This document shows, one piece after another, positions 50,638-63,200 of a stretch of DNA of 64,000 bases (position 1 is its first letter; each line of letters starts with the position of its first letter). The stretch spans positions 41,960,938-42,024,937 of the forward strand of contig NW_026622786.1 in the NCBI RefSeq assembly GCF_023065955.2, written 5' to 3'. Under the pieces are notes generated by a model, which did no database searches, was not told the origin of the DNA, and saw only the letters and a list, made by a program, of their open reading frames with translations. Source of the DNA: Ursus arctos (lineage: Eukaryota; Chordata; Mammalia; Carnivora; Ursidae). The position numbers and the translations under genes are program-made.

Positions 50638-50990
50638 CTCCTTTCCCATGGATACACAGAATGACCCTTGGCGCAAAATTAACCCGCAGTCCCTCCCAGA
50701 GGCTGCAACCAATAAAAAACAACTACTCTTTCTTCAGGTTTTCGAAACTCAAGCCAACCGTGGTCCCCGCACCAGTCTCACCCACCACCCCGGAAGTACA
50801 AGTAACACAGCCTCCACAAGAGAATGCGCGTAGAGGAGGCGCCAAAAATAAACCCCACTCTCGCGATAGCTTCAACACAAGTCTCGCGACATTTTTCTGC
50901 CTCTCCTTGTCTTTAAGCCCCACCCCCACACCGGTTCGTTACTTCAAAACATCGCGAGATTTTCTCCTTTCAGTCTCCGCCCCTTTACGG
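50638..50990 (-). other. Possible upstream non-coding first exon of DNAJB4 (divergent transcript)
   Basis: On the minus strand the island contains a plausible donor GGAG|GTAACG at 50638|50637, and the CGCG, ETS and CCAAT elements can work in both directions. Some mammalian DNAJB4 transcripts start next to FUBP1, as I recall. No coding potential is claimed. It could equally be an unspliced divergent promoter transcript or nothing. Confidence 0.25.
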
Positions 50991-51108
50991 CACGATGGTC
51001 GCACAAGAATGTGATACAGGCTCGACGGCCGCCATTTTCTTTCTTTCTTAGCAGTTGGCTGAGGGAAGGTCTCTGCGAAGAAGCGGCAGCGGCCACTGTA
51101 GCGTAGAC

Positions 51109-51228
51109 ATGGCAGACTACTCAACAGTGCCTCCACCTTCTTCTGGCTCTGCTGGTGGTGGAGGCGGCGGCGGTGGTGGTGGAGGAGTTAACGATGCTTT
51201 CAAAGATGCGCTGCAGAGAGCACGGCAG
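51109..51228 (+). CDS. FUBP1: FUBP1 exon 1 (coding part)
   Basis: Forty codons from ATG at 51109 ([14 protein letters not shown]...) to CAG|GTAAGT. It contains 11 consecutive glycines (residues 16-26) encoded by mixed GGT/GGA/GGC codons, then the start of the conserved amphipathic helix. The start is preceded by GTAGAC (G at -3 and G at +4), a good initiation context. Confidence 0.96.
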
Positions 51229-54200
51229 GTAAGTCTGGACCGCGCGGCGGAATCCTGAACGCTCATGGTAATTGGCCGCCGGCTGAGTAGGCCGCTACTT
51301 CTTCGCGCATGAGGAAGAGGAATGAAGTGCCCTTCCGGGCTCTGAAATGTGAGGAGATTTATGGTTCCCCACGTTGGTAATACAGTTTGGAAGCTGGAGC
51401 TCGGTTTTATGTATCTTGGTCTAAGCCACTTAGAACCTCAACGCGTGTTAGGCATAGACGGCTTTAGGTCTTTTCGCTTCTGCGGCAGTCGCGCTTTCTC
51501 TGAAGAGTTAGCTTGGCATTTCCTTTTTTTTCAGAGTGAACATTCTCCATGGGATAAAGCGCGCGTAATTTTTACACAATAGTATGGAAGGTTCTGGTAA
51601 TGAGTTTGGGAGAGGACTAGGGTCTGTCCTCAGGAGCCGTAGTAAGGGAGGGATATGTCAGTAAAGTAGTCTTTACAGCTTCCAGCTCATTCGAGTTCTT
51701 TCGGTATCATTCACTTTCACATCTAAAAGGAAGAGACTTAAGAGAGCACTAGTATCCCATGTTGGAATCCTTACTCAGAGCAGGATTTACGTGTCAGTGT
51801 GTTCTACCAGTCCTTTCCCCTTATTTCTCAAAATGGCTTCAGGCCCATTATACCCGAAGTTTCAATTTGAATCTGCCTCTCTGTTCGGAGTCGTAAACTG
51901 ACCAGACCTCTTTGTATTACGTAGGTGCGTACATTTGCCCTGAAGGCAGTTCTTTCCCACACGAAAGCTGTTAAAAAAAATTCCTCCAGGAAATTTAAAG
52001 GCTTCTTAATTTGAACTTTATTAGATAGTCCCTTAACTATAACTTAAAATGTATGATGTTGGTGTGGAGTTGTATGTAAGCAGGAAAATTTTATTCTCGT
52101 TATGACATTTTTCATATTAGGCGCTAGACGTTTTTAGATTACAGAGTTAAGCAAACGGGAATCAAAAACTAATTTTGTGGTATGTTTTGTTTGCATTAGG
52201 AGTTAACTTTGTTAACCTTTTTCACCCTCCAGTTCCATTAAAGCATTATTTGAGTCAAACTGCATAAACTCTGTAATAATGTAACAAATCGCTCTTATTT
52301 TTATAATGTGAACACATTATAATTGAAGAACTTACCTATACTTGTGTATGATCAGAAATAGTTAATCAAAAGTTACCCTTAATACTAATTGTGCAATTTT
52401 TTCACCTGAATTTTCTTACTTCTGAACATTTTTGGAATAGCGACTGAAACATATAATGACATAGACTATTAGCGGGTTATTAGATTGGGTTGGAAGACTC
52501 ACCTGAATTATTTTATTCAACCAGTGTATTGAATTAATTTGTGCTACACACTGTACTTAGATACTAGAGATTTTTTTTTTACTGTGTGAATTGTATTTCT
52601 GCCTTCTAGGAAGTGATGATACAATCAAGGAACCAAATGCAAATGAATAGTAGTGTCTGATTAATGCTTTCAGAGAGGAGTAGACAAAAATGGGCACCGT
52701 TAATTTATCCACTTGTTCTGTAAACATTTATAGAGTTCCTGCTGTGAGTCAGGCACTGTACACAGCACCAAAGAGTGGGGTGCCTAACTGCCAAAGGACT
52801 GATATTTTAAGCAAGGCATTAAAGAATGAGTGAAAGTTTGATCAGTGGAGAAAAGAAGCAGCATGTACAAAGGTATGAGGGTTTTTGGAATGACAGGAAC
52901 CCAGGAATGAAGTCACTGGAGGATAATGTTGATTGGGGGAAAAAGGGTGGAAATTGAGGTGAGTACAGATGGATAACAACTTCTGAAACACTTGGGTTGC
53001 CATGCTTTAATTAAAAATTGGACTTCATTATTTGCCTAAGCTGTAATTTCCTGATTATGTTAGATGGCTTCTTTAAATATAGAAATTGTCCTCAAACTGT
53101 GGATTTCTTGTACTTCTTTTTATGCCAATCGGTCAGCTGCCTCAATGCTCTTGTTGTAATGATATGATTCTTTATAGATGTCTTGCTGTAATAATTTGAT
53201 TGTTTCTTTACAGAATTGACCGTAAGCGTGAGATTCCTAAATTTAGCTTTTGAGTTGAATTTCCCCTTCTGATTACATTTGAAGATGCCTCTATATGTCA
53301 GTTGTAGCTGCTTGTCTGATACATAAATGGGATACAGGGAGGAGTACTTGGATTGAAGAAACAAGTTAGGTTAATATCTGAACTACTTTTTCCTTATCTA
53401 TATTAAAAGCATGCTGGATTATATATTCAAAATCCCCATCTAACCTTAAATTTCTTTTCTTTGTTCAGCGTATTATGCTGTGTTCTTGGAAGGAAGAGGT
53501 ATAAGAACAGCTTCTTGCCCTCAGAGAGCTGTGTACTAACGGGGATGCTATTGGTTTTTTTAACTGGACGGTGCTTTGTTAATGCAGGACAGTGATTACT
53601 CCCTAGCTCATTTTGCCATCTGGTAATTTAGACCAAGTTGCTCAATCATTTTTCCAGAGAATCCCAATGGCTAATTTTTATGTAAAATTCCCAGATTTTT
53701 AAATACTCTCCGAGCTAAATTCAGCACAGGGGCACCAGATTGCTTCTTTAGTTTAGTGTTTCCAGCCGGTACACTTGAGAGATTTATATTTGTGTATTTC
53801 AAGCTGTAACTCCAAAGGGCGGGGTTGGGATTCTTTGTTTAGGACTTTAGACTAAACCAGTTTTGTCTCAGAAATATTGGAAAATCAAAATGTATCTCTC
53901 TACCTTTTTTTTCCCTTGGCGCTATGAAGATAGAAGTGAATCAGACTGGGACTCCATGATTGGTAGAACACAAATTAAGCAAAGAGTATCAGCCCTGATT
54001 CTTTAGCTTATAAACAGCTATTAGTCTTTAAGTACTCAGTTCTTGAAATCTCTTCCTAGATTGTAAAAGTGATTCAGACTGCATTATGTTTGAATGCAAT
54101 GAAAAATTTATAAAACAGAATTGTTGACTTTTCAGTTACCATTAATTTCTGTTGAAAACTAGCACTTGAGTAGGGTTTGGGTTTTTTTTTTGTTTTATTT

Positions 54201-57200
54201 GGTTTGTTTCTTCATTTTGTGACAGGATAGCGAAGCTTGATTATAAAAAACAATTCCTCTGTTGTAGGAGGGGGCAGTGTTAAAAATGGTTGTTAGTATT
54301 TTTACTAAGAGCTCTTCTCTAATGTTTGTACTGTTTCTGAATTTTTGAGATGGTGTTACTGATTCTTTTGAGTGAACGAAGTATCAACATGTCGTTTTCA
54401 TTTGGATAGTTCTAGAACTATTCAGTGAATAATAGGGAGGTATAAATAGGGAGGTATCCTTTCTCTATGCAGAAATTCCTTGGAGTTCAAGGAGTGGTGG
54501 TCTGCAAACTCATGCAGCATTTATAAAAGCTAACTGCAGAGGTATTCACAAGTTAAGAACATCAGTAGTTATATCTTTTCTGGCCTGAAATACTTTCTTT
54601 CTAAAATCAGTGCCAGGCAGTGTATTTACATTCTAAGGAACGATTCAAATATTAAGCCATTTAAAACTTAAGGGTGGAAAAGCAGTTTTCAGGTGTGAAA
54701 ACTTCTCTTTCAGAGAAGAAATAAGATTTTAATTAGCTGCTCAAAGACATGGAACAGGCTTTTATAAAAGGATGATTAAGGAAGTGAAAGGATGATTAAG
54801 GAAGATTAGATTGATCAAAGCTTTTTTTTTTTTTTTAAGTTTTTATTTATTTATTTTTTTAGTAATGTACACCCAGTGTGGACCCTGAGGTCAAGAGTCA
54901 CATGCTCTTCTGACTGAGACAACCAGGTGCCCCCCCCCCGAGCCTTTTTAAAATCATACATTTTAATATTTAATCCTGATAGCTTTGTGAGAAATCTGGA
55001 AACCCTCGGAAGTACATTTGGGAACTGATACATACAATTTTAAGTGTACGTAAGTGAATTTAAGACTCAAGTCGTTGAATATACTTATCTTTCCAGTTTT
55101 TTAATTATAATGAAGCATGAAGCAATTGGTTTAGTTCCACATCAGGATCCCTTTGGGGGAATTCTAGGCGCCAGAAGTTTGAATTTTCTGTGTAATTTTT
55201 TTTTATCATGGAAAATTTCAAACATACTCAAAATTAACAGAATAATGTAATGAACTCTAATGAGCATATCACTCACTTTGGGTGATTACCCCCTTATAGT
55301 AATTAGCATGGAGCTATGTAGAAATTGGGACATCTCCACTGTTGACGTACTATGTAACCTGAGTTAAGTTCCCTCTCGAGATTTTTTCTACTGTAAAATG
55401 GATCACTATCTCACTAAGTATTCTAACCTCTTGGGGTTGTTGTGATGAGTCAGTGACAAAATGAGTATAAAACACATAGTATGAAGTTTGGCCTATTGCT
55501 GACACTCAGCAATATTAGTTCCATATCTCCTTTCACAGAAAAATGGAGTAAGTATCCACTGGTTGTGTTGTGCCTTCTGACTTGAGGCTGCTATTTTTTA
55601 TATGATGTTTAGTTAAGTGCAAGCAATTATTTGCCCCACTGTAAAAAAGTCTTTAAGAATGAAATGATTGTTTCTGTAGCTGTGACTTTTCTTAGAGGTA
55701 CAGTTTCCCAGGCTTCTCCCACCCCCATGTTTCCGTAGAACAGGGTTGTCTGATAGAAGTGTAATGCAAGTCACATATTTCATTTAATGCAGCATACCCA
55801 CAATGTTACCATTTTGACATGTCTGTAATATTTTAAAAAAAAAGAGAGATACGCTTTCCACTCTTCATGTTTGATTCAAGTCTCAGTATCCATTTGTGTA
55901 TTTAACACTTAATTTGGGCTGGCCAGACGTACTCAATAACCAAGTGTGGCTAGCATCTACGTTATTAGCACAGCCTTAGAATCCCATAAGGTGTTCATAT
56001 TCTCTGTGCCTACAACACAGTTTTTGAAGAGTCATGGGAGAGAGCCTCGGAGAAGATAGAATTAGGACCACATTTTCCCCAGAGCTATTTGGTCAGTTGA
56101 TTCTGAAGATTCCTGATTGGTTTACTTCTTTGTTCTTACAGAGATTTATCAGAAGCTTAATTCCAGATGATGATTATTTTTAACTCTTCAAAGTTATTAA
56201 TGGTATTAATGGTAGTAATATATTGATCTGTAATTTTTGTTTTTCTTTCAAGTTAATTTATGTATTAGATATTTAGCATATATGTGTATGAGGAAATATA
56301 GCACCTAGTATTGTATAGTAGTTATGATATTATCCTTAATGATGGTGTGCTTTTGTTTTTTAAGATTGCAGCAAAAATTGGAGGTGATGCTGGTACATCA
56401 CTGAATTCAAATGACTATGGTTATGGGGGACAAAAAAGACCTTTGGAAGATGGAGGTAAGTTATAGTCATAAGTATTTTAATTGTTTTACACAGGTTAGT
56501 TGAAGGTGATTTTCAATATTTTTCAAGTGTTCTTTTATTGAAGCACTACTTTTATAATAAGGTTCTTAAAATTGTAAGGTTTATATTGGCCTCAGGAGGA
56601 AAGGGGGGAAAAAGACCTTAGACAAGGTAGGTAAAATGTAAAATTTTGAGTCAATCAGCCAGTTTTGTCTTAGTAGAAAACAACATTTTCTTTCTTTTAG
56701 GATTGTGCCAGATTGACAGTTTGCACAGACATCTTGTTAATATAATGAAAAGAACGAAAATATAAAATGTTTAGAAAACATCTCACTGGTTTTTCTCGTC
56801 ATACATGAATTAATCTTTATATGCTATGTTTTCATTGTTTTGCTATTTCAGATTTCACTTTAAAGGTTGATGTTGCTATAGCTTGCTACTGTAGTGTGTT
56901 GCAGGTTATACCTTTTTTTTATGTTACTTTTTTTGTTTTAGTACCTTGTTTTGTGTTTTAGGTTTAACTCAAAATGTGGCTTAAAACAGATTTATAGTGC
57001 TTTGTATTTTTTAAAAAAACGTAATTGTTGAAGCTTCTGAACTTAGAAGTCTGCAAGTATTTTTTTGTTTTAGATTTGATGTATGAGTTTTGATACATTT
57101 TCTTTTTGCCCTTTTATTTACTTAATATTTTTTTAAGGAGGATTCTGAATGAGCCTATAGAATGTATTTGTAGCTTTTGACCGGGTGTACTTGGTTTCCT

Positions 57201-60200
57201 TTTATTTAAGTGTCTTTCACATTTATAGAGAGGTTTTAATATACAAAAAAATGAGCTAATGATGCTTCAGATGTTGTATGTAATGTATTCTTTTTATTTT
57301 ATGTGTAGATGGCTCTTGGACAAGTCCGAGCAGTACAACACACTGGGAGGGAATGCCCTCTCCTTTTAAAGGCAGGAATTTTTATTTATTACCTGTGTTT
57401 AGTATGTAAACGTGAAATAAACCAGTGGATTCTTAAATGGACACAAATAATTCTTGGATTATGTGTCTGAATTTTTGCTGCACAACATTCTGATGTTTAA
57501 TCATTTAAGTTTGAAGGGGGGAGGAAAATGTAGTACTTTCAGATGTAGGTTGTCTATTCTAAGGTATGCATTGTATTCATCTGTGTAAAGGATATAGATG
57601 AAGGTAGTCATGTAGTTGCTTTGAGTTCTTCTGCTGAAGTGTATGCCGTGAAATGTTTGGTTAGGGACAATAGAATAGTTTAGATTGAGATTGCCTTGTA
57701 ATGTGATTTTTTTATTTATTTATTTTGCATAGCCTTGTGGTCACTGTCAGATACACTCAACTTTGATATGTCAAATTTTCACATTTTGATAGGTTCTGTT
57801 TTTCTTCCAGTCTTCAGTTCCTACAGTGGGAAGCATCATTAGCCTTTAGCATGTGATATTTTGCTAGTAATGGACCTAAATACTTTGTCTTGTATCATTC
57901 TAAAGTGCTTAACATACATTAAGGTCAGTGATTTGATAAAATCAAAAAGAATTTTTTTTAAATGTCTGTGCATCTTTTAAACATGAAAAGAATGAAGGAA
58001 ATGTTTCTTTTGATTACTAAAAGTTTGGGATAAGTTTTGGCACTTTTGGTTCAAATGATCAACAATTACCCTCAGCTATTTCACTAAGTGTTTACATTGG
58101 TATTTATTCTTGCTTGGGCACGGGTTAGCTAAGTCTTGTAAATTTGTACTTCTTGGCAAAAAAGTTAAAAGGCTCTTAATTTTGCAGATCAACCAGATGC
58201 TAAGAAAGTTGCTCCTCAAAATGACTGTAAGTATTTTGAATTGGGTTAAAAGCTAAAGTAACTGGATTTTAATATCAGGGTTTTGTTCCTGGTTTCTGTT
58301 GGGTGCCTTTGGAGTTAGTTGATGGCCATGAATATTTTAGAGTGAATGTCTTTGTAAGTATTACTTCCTGTCTTCATAATCTCCCACTTCAATTATGGCC
58401 AGGTATATATTAGTAAGATTTGATTGCTAAATTATTTTCATATTCAGTTTATTTTTTAGCTCCATTATTTAACCTAAGCTTGTGCCCCTTGAGAAAGAAC
58501 AATTTCTTTCTGTGTCATTGATAATGATATCTGCTATTTTACTGACTTTCTTCCCACTGTTAATGTTGATTTAAGTATTCTGCATAAAATTTTACTCTCA
58601 AAGGTGGTGTTTTCTGTGTGTATGGCAAAGATTTTAGTTTTGCTTCATATGATTGTATTCTTAAATATGTGTGAACTTAAAATTAAGGTTTTCATTTTAT
58701 TTGATTTTTTGGTAGCTTTTGGAACACAGTTACCACCGATGCATCAGCAGCAAAGGTATAGTGAAATGCTTTTCAAAGAGTACTTTGCAAGTTTTAGTTG
58801 AACTGTCTGTAAAAACACAACCAAGTTAATGTATAGTGAGTACATGTAAGTTGATACAGAATGATCATTTTTCCTTTTGCGTGAGATATATTTGTAATTT
58901 GGAAAGATGGGTAGAGTTAGCCACATATTAGAAGAACTAAAGTGAATGAAAGTAATTGTTAAGAAAACATTCCCTGAACTCCACCCCAACTCCTTTGCAG
59001 TTCATGCCTTCAGACTTCTCATCTACCATACCCTCCTCTCTTGATGTGTGTCGCCTTAAGATTCTGACTTGAACTACTCAAACTGTATTTTGACTGTGAA
59101 TATGTGCCTGAAAACCTAGTTTAAGCCATTGGACTTCATTTTTATATGTAAACAGATTTTCTTTGAAGGGGAAACCATTAGTTCTTGTTTTTTGTTAGCA
59201 GGTCTGTAATGACAGAAGAATACAAAGTTCCAGATGGAATGGTTGGATTTAGTAAGTGGCCTAATTTTTAAAGCTTTGAAAACAACCAAAACATACTTTA
59301 TAGTCTTAGCAAATGTGGTTTTTTTTTTCCTTTTTCTTTACTAGTAATTGGCAGAGGTGGTGAACAGATCTCACGTATACAACAAGAATCTGGATGCAAA
59401 ATACAGATAGCTCCTGGTAATGTTATTGTCTTGCTTTTTTCAAAGTGACTAGAAAACTACCATATTTTTTTAAGTAGTTATTGAAAATAATACTGTAATC
59501 TTCGCCTATAATATTTTTGGTGTTTTTTTAATTGTAGACAGTGGTGGCCTTCCAGAAAGGTCTTGTATGCTAACTGGAACACCTGAATCTGTCCAGTAAG
59601 TATGAAATCATACTCCTGAGGCCAGCCCCTCTTTTCTTCTGAAGGACATTGCCCCTAAATTGAACTGATTTTCTCCTGCACTATTAATTTTCCCATTTTC
59701 TAAATAATTTCTAACAGGATATAAAGATGCTTGAAAATCCCTCCATCTTAACAAAAACTGTCTTTGAACCTCACATTTCTATTTCTCTGCCTCCTTAGAC
59801 AATAAAACTCCATAAAGGGGTGGCTCTCTTTGTCATATCATTTGCATCTGTTTTCATTTTGTCTTGAACTTGTATGAATCGACTTTTATCCCCATGGTTC
59901 CATTGAAATTGCTCTTTTCAAGACCACAGATGGCCTCTGCATCATTCCACTTATCAACATTGTTTGACACAGTGAACCACTTTTCCTAGAGATACCTCCC
60001 CAGCTGCTCTTTCTCAGTCATTCTTGGTTGTCCAGCTTTATCATCTTGGCCTTTCAGTATGAAAGTGCCACACAATTCAGTCCTCTTACAGTCTATCTAC
60101 ATGTACTCCTAAGATGACTTCATTTACTCTTTTATAAACTTTAATATGTAGCTTTATATAATCATAAATTTTATGTACTCCTAAATTTCTATTTTCAGTC

Positions 60201-63200
60201 TTGCTCTCTTTTAAGTTCTAGACTCCTATCAAGTTGCTCACTTAGTTATTTCCACTTGAATGTCTGCTGGATATTTCTGACTTTAGATTGTTAATAATTG
60301 TTTTGTTTATAATTGTTTTCCACCCTATTCCTGTCTGCTTTGTCTTCTATTCATCTCAGTGTTTGGCAACACTGTGTTAATTCTTTCATCTTTTTCTTGA
60401 GGCACCCGGGTGGCACAGTTGATTAAGAGCCTGACTCGGTTTCAACTTGGGTCTTGATCTCAGGGTCATGAGGTCCGGCTCCATGCTCAGCACAAAGTCT
60501 GCTTGAGACTGTCCCTCTTCCTCTGCCACTTCCCTCACCCCTACACATGGGCACTCATGCTAAAATAAACACATTTTTTTTTAAAAGTACGTTTATCTTT
60601 TTCTTGTCTTTCATTTATCCATAAGCAACTCTTTAGTCATTTTTCTTCATAATTCATTTGGAATCCAGCCTCTTATTGCCACCTTTTATATTATCACCTT
60701 GTCTGTGACATTGTTTGTCTATATTTCAACGTGTTTCCACTCTTTTTTAGCCTTGTTCAGCAGTAGTCTGTTCTTAAAACAGTATAGCCATGATGATCTT
60801 TTTTAAATGTGAATCAGTTCAAATTCTCTCTAATGCTTCACCACTTAAGAGTAAAAGTCAGTATCTTTATCATGGCTTGATATACCTGCCACCTTTCTTT
60901 ATGTTTTACCACTCTCCTCCCAACTCACTCTGTTCAAGCCCCATTTAGCTTCTGTTCTTTCAGCATACCAAGTATGCTTCTAATTTGAGTCCTTTGCAAT
61001 TTCTTTTTCTTCTCCCTGGAACATTTTTCCGTCTGATATGTTCATAGTTACTCCCCCTCTTCCTTTACATTTTAGTTTGAATGTCTCATCAGTAAAGTCT
61101 TTTATGTCTGCTTTGCATACAGTAGCTTACCTTTACGGACACACATTCTGTCCCCCTTACCCTGTTTTGATTTTGTTTGTAGCACTTAACCAAACATGCT
61201 GTTTTTTAATTATTTTATCAAGGTAAGCTGTACCAGCAGGAACCCTGCATGTTTTATTCAGTGTTGTAACTCTGTTACCTAGAATAGTACCTGCTGTATA
61301 GTTAACATTTAAGTATTTTTGAATGGATAAATAAATTTTAATGTGTGAGTGACCAGAGTGATGTTTTAAAATTGGAAATACATCATTTAGTTATTGGCAA
61401 ATAGCTTAATTCTGAGATAACTTTAGAAGTAAGTGGAAAGAAAAAAAGAGTGCTACTTCTTGGAAATTTAGGACTATCTCAAAAATACTGCAAATTATAT
61501 ACCTAGAAAATTTATTGCATAGTTTTGTTCTTTGTCCCTGATAGCATTTTCTCTTAATTAAAATTGTTAAATTAGCTTTAAGCCACCTAAACCTGAATTG
61601 GGATGGGAGAAGTACCTGATTATATTATTTTGTATTTCTCTATTTGGATAAGCTTTTGAGTATACCATAACTTATTGTTTGACTCCTAATTTGTTAACAG
61701 ATCAGCAAAACGGTTACTGGACCAGATTGTTGAAAAAGGAAGACCAGCCCCTGGCTTCCATCATGGTGATGGACCAGGAAATGCAGTTCAAGAAATCATG
61801 ATTCCAGCTAGCAAGGCAGGATTAGTTATTGGAAAGGGAGGAGAAACTATTAAACAACTTCAGGTATTCGTAAAATGATTACTTTTCATCTGTTTTGAAG
61901 CCAGTTTCCTTCCACTCCCCTTTTATTAATACACATGATTTCTGTGATTAATAGGAGCGGGCTGGAGTTAAAATGGTTATGATTCAAGATGGACCTCAGA
62001 ACACTGGTGCTGACAAACCTCTTAGGATTACAGGAGACCCATACAAAGTTCAGGTAAACTTAAGTTTATATTTTACATAGAAAGATCTGGGTAAAACTTG
62101 TATGAATAATTACAGTGTTTGAGACATGCTTTCTAAATCGGGTGTTTTTTTATTTTGTTTTTTTGTTTGTACTTCAGCAAGCCAAGGAAATGGTTTTAGA
62201 GTTAATTCGTGATCAAGGTGGTTTCAGAGAAGTTCGAAATGAGTATGGGTCAAGAATAGGAGGAAATGAAGGGATAGATGTAAGTAAAAATACCCATTCA
62301 GAAATGGTTGTATACTAATTCATAAACAGATGTGTTTTTCCTGTTCTGTGTTAGGTAGCCTTCTCTAACATTCCCTACCCCTGCCCCCTCCATAATTTAC
62401 GCCTTAGAGTACGGAATGTGTATCTTGGTACCCTATTTGATTGAAGCATAGTGCTGTATATACTTTTATGAATTGAGCTAGATTAATTTTCAGGAAATGG
62501 CTTTCCTTAATATCTAGTCTTCTTTGTATAAGGTCCCCATTCCAAGATTTGCTGTTGGCATTGTAATAGGAAGAAATGGAGAGATGATTAAAAAAATACA
62601 AAATGATGCTGGTGTTCGAATTCAATTTAAGCCAGGTGAGTACATATATTTCATTATCTGTGTGTTAGTAGCAATTACTTTTTTGACACACACATTTGTT
62701 GCTAACTCAATTCAGTTTGTTTCTTTGTTTTGAAGATGATGGAACAACACCTGATAGAATAGCACAAATAACGGGACCTCCAGACCGATGTCAGCATGCT
62801 GCAGAAATTATTACAGACCTTCTTCGAAGTGTTCAGGTTTGACAGATACTAATATTTTCATTGTTTTGTTTTCATTAAAAAAAATTTTTCCTTCAAGTCT
62901 GAAAAGGTCCCCCCTTCCCTTTAGTTTTATATCAGAATCTGTCTGATGATACTTCGTTAATAGCTAGAAAGTTTAAGTTGCTTTGAGGTAGACATCTTGG
63001 AGCAGGAAGGTAGCTAGCTACATACTTACTCACCCCTGTATAAAAAGAATAAATGGTGGGTATTACTTGTTGATTATTTGGGCCATGTCATCTCTCAGCC
63101 TCTTTAAATTTCTGGCTTAGGAAAATGAAGGTTGAGGAAGATAGACATGTAATGACTTTATCATGGAAAGAAGAGTACACTTCTGTGCTGACTTTATTTC

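Larger units (their letters stand above)
50480..51300. promoter_or_regulatory. FUBP1: FUBP1 CpG-island promoter
   Basis: The only CpG-rich stretch of the window, lacking a TATA box. Visible motifs: CCAAT at 50709-50713; ETS/GABP site CCGGAAGT at 50790-50797; E2F-like TTGGCGC at 50668-50674 and reverse GCGCCAAAA at 50839-50847; TCTCGCGA at 50859-50866 and 50882-50889 with its complement TCGCGAGA at 50952-50959; YY1-like GCCGCCATTTT at 51028-51038. The FUBP1 TSS probably lies around 51040-51060, giving a 5'UTR of roughly 50-70 nt. The layout is that of housekeeping, often bidirectional, promoters. Confidence 0.85.
51229..56364 (+). other. FUBP1: FUBP1 intron 1
   Basis: 5.1 kb GT-AG intron, comparatively poor in young repeats. 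It contains a reverse L2 remnant (about 52.7-53.0 kb), one old reverse SINE with a C10 tract (54.82-54.94 kb), a MIR-like stretch (55.33-55.52 kb) and a DNA-transposon fossil (55.73-55.99 kb). No further exon recognised. Confidence 0.8.
56456..58187 (+). other. FUBP1: FUBP1 intron 2 (holds cassette exon 2b)
   Basis: 1.73 kb, T-rich and free of SINEs or obvious LINEs, unusual for this window. The lack of insertions fits constraint around exon 2b. Confidence 0.7.

Noticed and set aside
50586..51014. 142-codon plus-strand ORF (and overlapping ORFs) in the FUBP1 island
   Set aside because: Lies in promoter DNA upstream of the predicted TSS; GC-rich DNA has few stops, and the translation shows no domain.
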